A program made the translations under genes and the position numbers. The notes beneath the pieces are model-generated. The model was not told the DNA's origin. It did no database searches and saw only the letters and a program-made list of their open reading frames with translations. A DNA stretch of 64,000 bases. Origin: Motacilla alba alba. Taxonomy: Eukaryota > Chordata > Aves > Passeriformes > Motacillidae. This document shows positions 61,001 to 64,000 of this stretch, in pieces; position 1 is the first letter of the stretch; each line of letters opens with the position of its first letter. The stretch is from positions 4,774,001-4,838,000 of the forward strand of contig NC_052045.1 of NCBI RefSeq assembly GCF_015832195.1. The letters are read 5' to 3'.

Positions 61001-63061
61001 GGGGAAAGCAGCCTGTGCTCCCTCCTACCTCCTTCCTGGAGCTGCAGGTGTCGCTCCCGCCCATGTCCACCAGCAGGCCCTTGTGCCGCAGGATCAGGAT
61101 CTCCTTGGCGTGCTCCGTGGGCTCGCTGTCCCCGGGCAGGGTGTGCCTGTTGTACGCCGGGCCCTGCAGGGGACACACGGAGGCTGCTGGACACGGGAGC
61201 ATCGCTGCCCTCCTGCAGCATCCTCCTCCCCCTGCAGCCATCCCGCCCAGCTAAGGGCTTACACTGATTTAGGAGAGGTGGAGATGGAAAGATGGGACTC
61301 CAAACTCTGCTTTTTTTTAATGTGAAGTCACCCAGGAAATCCCTGAATGACAAGACTGAGTTACACCTGGTATCCAGGTGACACGAGTGCAGAGACTCTG
61401 CTCGAGGTGCCTTCACAGCTTCAGCCCCCATTGTTTTGTATTAACCCCACCTTCCATATAAATCACTGGGAATCATAAATGCTCCTTCAAAAGCCACCAC
61501 CCAGCCAAGTTGAAATCTCCCACTTACACCAGTGGGAGCTGGGATGATGCTGTCTCTACAAGAGGATTAATGCAGGACTGAGCTCAAACTGGAGCTGTGC
61601 CTTCATCTTCATCCCTCCACCATGTCCACAGGTTCCTACCCAGCCTTATCCCGTTGCTTCCCTCAGCTCAGCAAAGGAACAGGAGGGGGAGGCTGATCCC
61701 TCTGATATGGGCTAAGCTGGCCCCACCAGCCCCACCCCTGAGGACTCTGCATTTTGTGTGTAATCCATAAAACAAAGGCCTAGGTGGATTTTAAGGCTAA
61801 GTCTCCCTAGGAACACCAATTCCAGGTGCTGTGTGAAACCCCAGACATGATCCATGACTCTGTAAACAGCAAGTGGGGTTTATGCCCTTTAACCTCTGGT
61901 ACCAGTTCTACAGCAAAACTGCTGGGTGGATTTCAAAGCTCTGCAGATTAATTCCCACTCACAGCTCTCGTCCATGGGGAAAAATGCACCATGAGGATAA
62001 CCCCATCCCTGCTCTGCCCTAGAGCTGCTGCTGGATCTGCTAACCCAGTGCCTGAAGTTCCACGTGCTCCTCCTTTCTCCTTTTCCCTGCCGGGTACCGA
62101 TGCCGAAAATATTCCATGAAATTATAGGCTGACTGGGTGAACCTTTCAAAAGCTGTCAGGCAGCAAACAGAAATGTGCCACTGACTTGGAAACTGGATCT
62201 GGCTCCACACAGCCAACTATTCTCTCCTCACAAAGAGACATCCTGGGTAATTATGGAAATATTCATAACATCTGCTCAGGCTGTTCGGATAACCGAGGAA
62301 ATTTGTGTCATTGGACACTTAAAATATGGATGGAGGGAAAAGTTGTACCGTCCTCCTGATCCGGTACAGGTTCCTGGCCAATATTTCCTGCATGTTGTCC
62401 AGGACATCAGGATTTGGAGTGTCCTCCAATTTTTGGTCTGCTATGACAGTCCTGTCGCTGCTGCTGCAAAGGAAAGCAGAACACCTTATTTTGGAAGATG
62501 CACAAGAAGTACATCCCCAAATCTCAGTGCCCCTTTGGGATCCTACCACAGCCAATGTGGCCAACAGCTCATCTCTGCAGATGGAGCTCATGGCAAAGCA
62601 GGAAGTTGGCATTTGCATCAGAGCTGGGCTGTCCATATGCTCCCTGGTGGATGAAAGAGCCACGGGGAGCTGTGGCAGAGCAGAACCATCTGTGAGGTCT
62701 GAAGTGGCCATTCAGAACATTTAACAGTGCAAACCCATCCCAAATTGGGCAGGAGCCTCTTCCTCAGAGCACCATTTCCCTGTAACTCGTGGGGATACAG
62801 GTGGCCCTCCACGTGCCACCATCCGTGCCGGGTGATGCTCACCCATCCCATCATTTTTAGCCCCCAGCTGCTGAGTTTGAGCTGGTGTTTGCTCACAGGA
62901 AGGAGGGGTGGGCTAGGCCGTGGCCCAGCTGCCCAGCCTGGGCCAGCTCGATGGCGTGTTTGCGCTCCAGCTTCTCGTAGAGCAGCACGATGCTGGACTT
63001 GGGCTGGTCGTACTCCCTGAGCAGGATCTTCTGCAGGTATCTGCTGTTGAAATATTCCAGT
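45848..63061 (-). CDS. SLC9A2: Na+/H+ exchanger (SLC9A2-like), C-terminal five coding exons; 5' part outside the window
   Basis: The joined exons are 63061-62897, 62463-62349, 61163-61029, 46976-46904 and 46002-45848. All phases fit (2/2, 0, 0, 1) and every intron is GT-AG. They give about 213 residues ending in TGA. The tail starts with LEYFNSRYLQKIL, then QPKSSIV, LYEKLERKHAIEL, EILARNLYRIRR, YNRHTL and AKEIL. This order of motifs is that of the membrane-proximal cytoplasmic tail of NHE2/NHE4. KHAIE and YNRH favour NHE2 (SLC9A2) over NHE4. SLC9 proteins exchange Na+ for H+ across the plasma membrane; the tail controls activity and partner binding. The transporter domain is not in this window. 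The last two exons (75 residues) show no motif I recognise. Adjacency and same orientation with TMEM182 match the human order. SLC9A4 or a lineage-specific copy remains possible. Confidence 0.82.
46012..46071. repeat. 12-bp tandem repeat, five copies, next to the last exon of the exchanger
   Basis: The copies are GAGAAACAGCAC, GAGAAACATCAC, GAGAAACACCCT, GAGAAACACCTC and AAGAAACAAACA. On the gene's strand they read as TTTCTC-rich pyrimidine stretches and directly precede the CCCACAG acceptor at 46003. Confidence 0.9.
46618..46692 (+). mobile_element. CR1 3' fragment, short
   Basis: It contains 'GGTTGGATGAGGCAACCTGA', CCTAGTTGGAGAAGTCCCTG and 'GGAGTTGGATTAGATGAT', a diverged CR1 tail lying between the last two exchanger exons. 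Confidence 0.75.
46904..46976 (-). CDS. SLC9A2: SLC9A2-like short penultimate coding exon
   Basis: It is 73 nt with acceptor TTTTTCCCTCAG and donor GTAAGT. The open frame SQKEDSCSAQGEATPQPKLC continues in phase from the previous exon and leaves one base that completes a Val codon in the next. It has many CpGs unlike its surroundings. No family motif is visible; the call rests on splice signals, phase and position. Confidence 0.75.
47184..47350 (-). mobile_element. CR1 3' end, reverse orientation
   Basis: It starts ACATAGAATCGTGGAATGGC and continues TTTGGAAGGGACCTGAAAGA, 'CAGGACCAAGTTGCTCCATC' and GGGATGGGGCATTCACAGCT. It lies in the large exchanger intron. Confidence 0.93.
48648..48712 (-). 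mobile_element. CR1 3' end, short reverse fragment
   Basis: It contains CCACAGAACGGTCTGGGGTG and GAAGGGACTTCAAAGATCAT followed by CTCCAACCCCAACCCC. Only the last 65 bp of the element remain. Confidence 0.82.
48884..48899. repeat. Uninterrupted G16 run
   Basis: There are sixteen G in a row, about 590 bp to the left of the minisatellite in the exchanger intron. Confidence 0.9.
49487..58678. repeat. 9.2-kb minisatellite, 10-bp unit GTGTGCCYGR, about 920 copies
   Basis: Nearly every 10 bases repeat GTGTGCCTGA or close variants: GTGTGCCCGG, GTGTGCCTGG, GTGTGCCCGA, GTGTGTCTGA. Rarer forms carry GTGTGCTTGG, GGGTGCC or CCCAGG. Register is almost perfect from 49491 to about 50230. It slips often between about 50240 and 50960 and only sporadically afterwards. 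A run of 16 identical GTGTGCCTGA-type units lies at 55851-56010. The array sits in the intron between exchanger exons 61029-61163 and 46904-46976. Frames named by ATG inside it (for example 49941-50180) are translation artefacts of the repeat. Confidence 0.99.
58801..58835. repeat. (AT)n microsatellite just beyond the minisatellite
   Basis: It reads TATTATATAATATTATATAT and continues with ATAT units and AATTAATATGG. It lies about 120 bp to the right of the 9.2-kb array. Confidence 0.85.
59070..59178 (+). mobile_element. CR1 3' end fragment
   Basis: It contains CATCCTGATCTAGTGGAAGG, TGTCTCTGCCCATGGCAGGG and a terminal CCCAACCCAAACTGGGATTT, about 390 bp to the right of the minisatellite. Confidence 0.9.
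60035..60182 (+). mobile_element. CR1-like 3' end of a different subtype
   Basis: It contains GAGTGCTTGGACAACACTTT, 'CAGGCACAGGGTAGGATTTC', TGTCCTGTGCAGGGCCAGGA and 'GATCCTCATGGATCCCTTCC'. This is the avian CR1 subtype whose tail reads TGTGCAGGGCCAGGAGTTGG. Its end contains a 20-bp palindrome (60155-60174). Confidence 0.8.
61029..61163 (-). CDS. SLC9A2: SLC9A2-like exon with YNRH/AKEIL motif
   Basis: It is exactly 135 nt (45 codons, phase 0 both ends). The acceptor is TGTCCCCTGCAG and the donor GTAGGA. It encodes GPAYNRHTLPGDSEPTEHAK, then EILILRHKGLL. The YNRH-x-L and AKEIL spacing matches NHE2. The serine that precedes YN in the mammalian proteins is alanine here. The exon is GC-rich at third positions. 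Confidence 0.87.
62349..62463 (-). CDS. SLC9A2: SLC9A2-like exon, middle of the tail
   Basis: It is 115 nt. The acceptor is CTTTCCTTTGCAG and the donor is GTACAA (weak). The first base completes a Leu codon from the previous exon. It encodes SSDRTVIADQ, then NMQEILARNLYRIRRT, matching the NHE2 segment with pattern E-I-L-x-R-N-L-Y-x-I-R. The acceptor region is a CAG triplet run, so a shift by 3 or 6 nt is possible. Confidence 0.87.
62897..63061 (-). CDS. SLC9A2: SLC9A2-like exon with the membrane-proximal tail
   Basis: It is 165 nt, entered with the last base of a codon and left after two bases. The acceptor is TTTTGTTCTCCAACAG and the donor GTGAGC. It encodes LEYFNSRYLQ, then DQPKSSIVLLYEKLERKHAIEL, the best conserved block of the NHE1-5 regulatory tail and the main reason for the family call. 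Confidence 0.92.
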
Positions 63062-63159
63062 CTGTTGGAGAACAAAATGAGATGGGTTTAGCCTCTCCCC
63101 TGACTCCCCAGCACCAACAGACCTGAGCAAGGCAGCAGGGTCACAGCCCACAAGTGCCC

Positions 63160-63195
63160 CATATTCCATTAAATTCCATTATATCCCATTAACTC
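63160..63195. repeat. Short 10-11-bp tandem repeat
   Basis: Three imperfect copies of ATTCCATTAA / ATTCCATTAT / ATCCCATTAA lie just upstream of the exchanger exon that starts at 63061. Confidence 0.7.
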
Positions 63196-63417
63196 CTCCT
63201 CAGAAATCGATGGTCCAAGAGGTCAGTCCCTAATGATTTCTGCATTACAGTACATGAGTCAAAATATTAAAACTTCACTAATTACAATAAAAACTCCCCA
63301 AAAGTGCCAGATATATAATGAACTCTTTTAGAAGTGCTGCATCTGCAGTAGCCACAGATGTCAACACTTCCAAATTCCCCCTTGAGCTTTTTCTTCTTCT
63401 TTTCTGCTCAAAGTGTT

Positions 63418-63600
63418 GAATAATTTAGGTTGGAAAAGACCTCTGAGATCATCAATCTCTCTAAGATCTGCTCACAAGGAGCCAGGATGCTCCTCAGCAG
63501 CAGTGTCTCCCATACCCTCTAGTGGCACTTCCAAGCATGGGCATTCCTAAAAAATCTCCACCAGCTGCATCTCTGTCTGGACCACCAAGGAATTAAACCT
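63418..63600 (-). mobile_element. Old CR1-like fragment, reverse orientation
   Basis: It begins AATAATTTAGGTTGGAAAAG and ACCTCTGAGATCATCAATCT and contains CTAGTGGCACTTCCAAGCAT. The pattern is that of an old CR1 3' end in reverse; divergence is high. Confidence 0.65.
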
Positions 63601-64000
63601 GATAGTCTTTTTAGTATATTTTATGGTATTTGCATTTTTTTTTTAATTCTGATGCATTTTTTTTAAATTTTAAAACGTACAAACTCCCAGAATTTAATGA
63701 AAATGGAACACTTTGCTACAGAAATCTGTAGAGATCCTCTGTGATTTCAGTCCACAACAAGCAGTGCTGCAAACTCAGCTCTTTAATGTTAACTGTGCAC
63801 AGCTTGGGACAGGCTGCGTGCCATGGCCATGGCGCTTCCAAACAGATTGCTTTGGGCAAGAAGGGACAAACACAACAGGAGAGGAGAAAGGTTCTTTTTA
63901 GGGTGATGCAAAAGAGGTGTCTGCAAGCAGGGAAGTGCCCTGAAAACCTGGTGTCCCCTTGGACAAGGAAAAGCAGCCCCTCTGTCCCCTCCCTGGTGCC

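Overview
The window looks like avian nuclear DNA. About sixteen fragments carry the CR1 LINE 3' signature (a 'GGTCCCTTCCAACCCAAACC'-type end closing in ATTCTGTG-like octamers), in both orientations. No Alu- or L1-like repeats were seen. Two vertebrate genes are present with proper splice junctions. It is not bacterial or viral: there are no operons, ribosome binding sites or phage genes.

Layout: (1) 1-23,932 is a gene desert 3' of TMEM182. It holds single-copy AT-rich sequence, a few CR1 copies, an (AT)n/(TG)n microsatellite, a small CpG-rich patch, a diverged local duplication (21.6/22.7 kb) and stretches with paired homeodomain/POU-like motifs that could be conserved non-coding elements. 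(2) 23,933-38,340, minus strand, is a complete five-exon gene for a 245-aa four-pass membrane protein of the TMEM182 (claudin-fold) family. All exon phases agree and there is no frameshift. A cluster of muscle-type motifs (CArG-like, MEF2-like, E-box) lies just upstream. (3) 38,341-45,847 is a short intergenic interval with two CR1 copies and no sign of MFSD9, which separates these genes in human. (4) 45,848-63,061, minus strand, holds the last five coding exons of an SLC9-family Na+/H+ exchanger, closest to SLC9A2 (NHE2). They encode about 213 residues of the cytoplasmic tail; the transporter domain lies beyond 64,000.

The most striking structure is a roughly 9.2-kb minisatellite (49,487-58,678), about 920 copies of a 10-bp unit GTGTGCCYGR, inside one 14-kb intron of the exchanger gene. 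Almost all of it belongs to a few unit types differing at two transition positions. The CCGG type creates a CpG and a CCCGGG site. One 160-bp block is perfectly homogeneous and one interval has many register slips. On the gene's sense strand the unit contains neither a stop nor an ATG, so kilobases are open in all three frames. A second small tandem repeat (12 bp x 5) forms the polypyrimidine tract of the exchanger's last exon.

The two genes are head-to-tail on the same strand, as SLC9A2 and TMEM182 are in human 2q12, which supports both identifications. Both are diverged from the mammalian sequences as I remember them, so a lineage-specific paralogue pair cannot be excluded. I found no support for RNA genes, CRISPR arrays or complete mobile elements.
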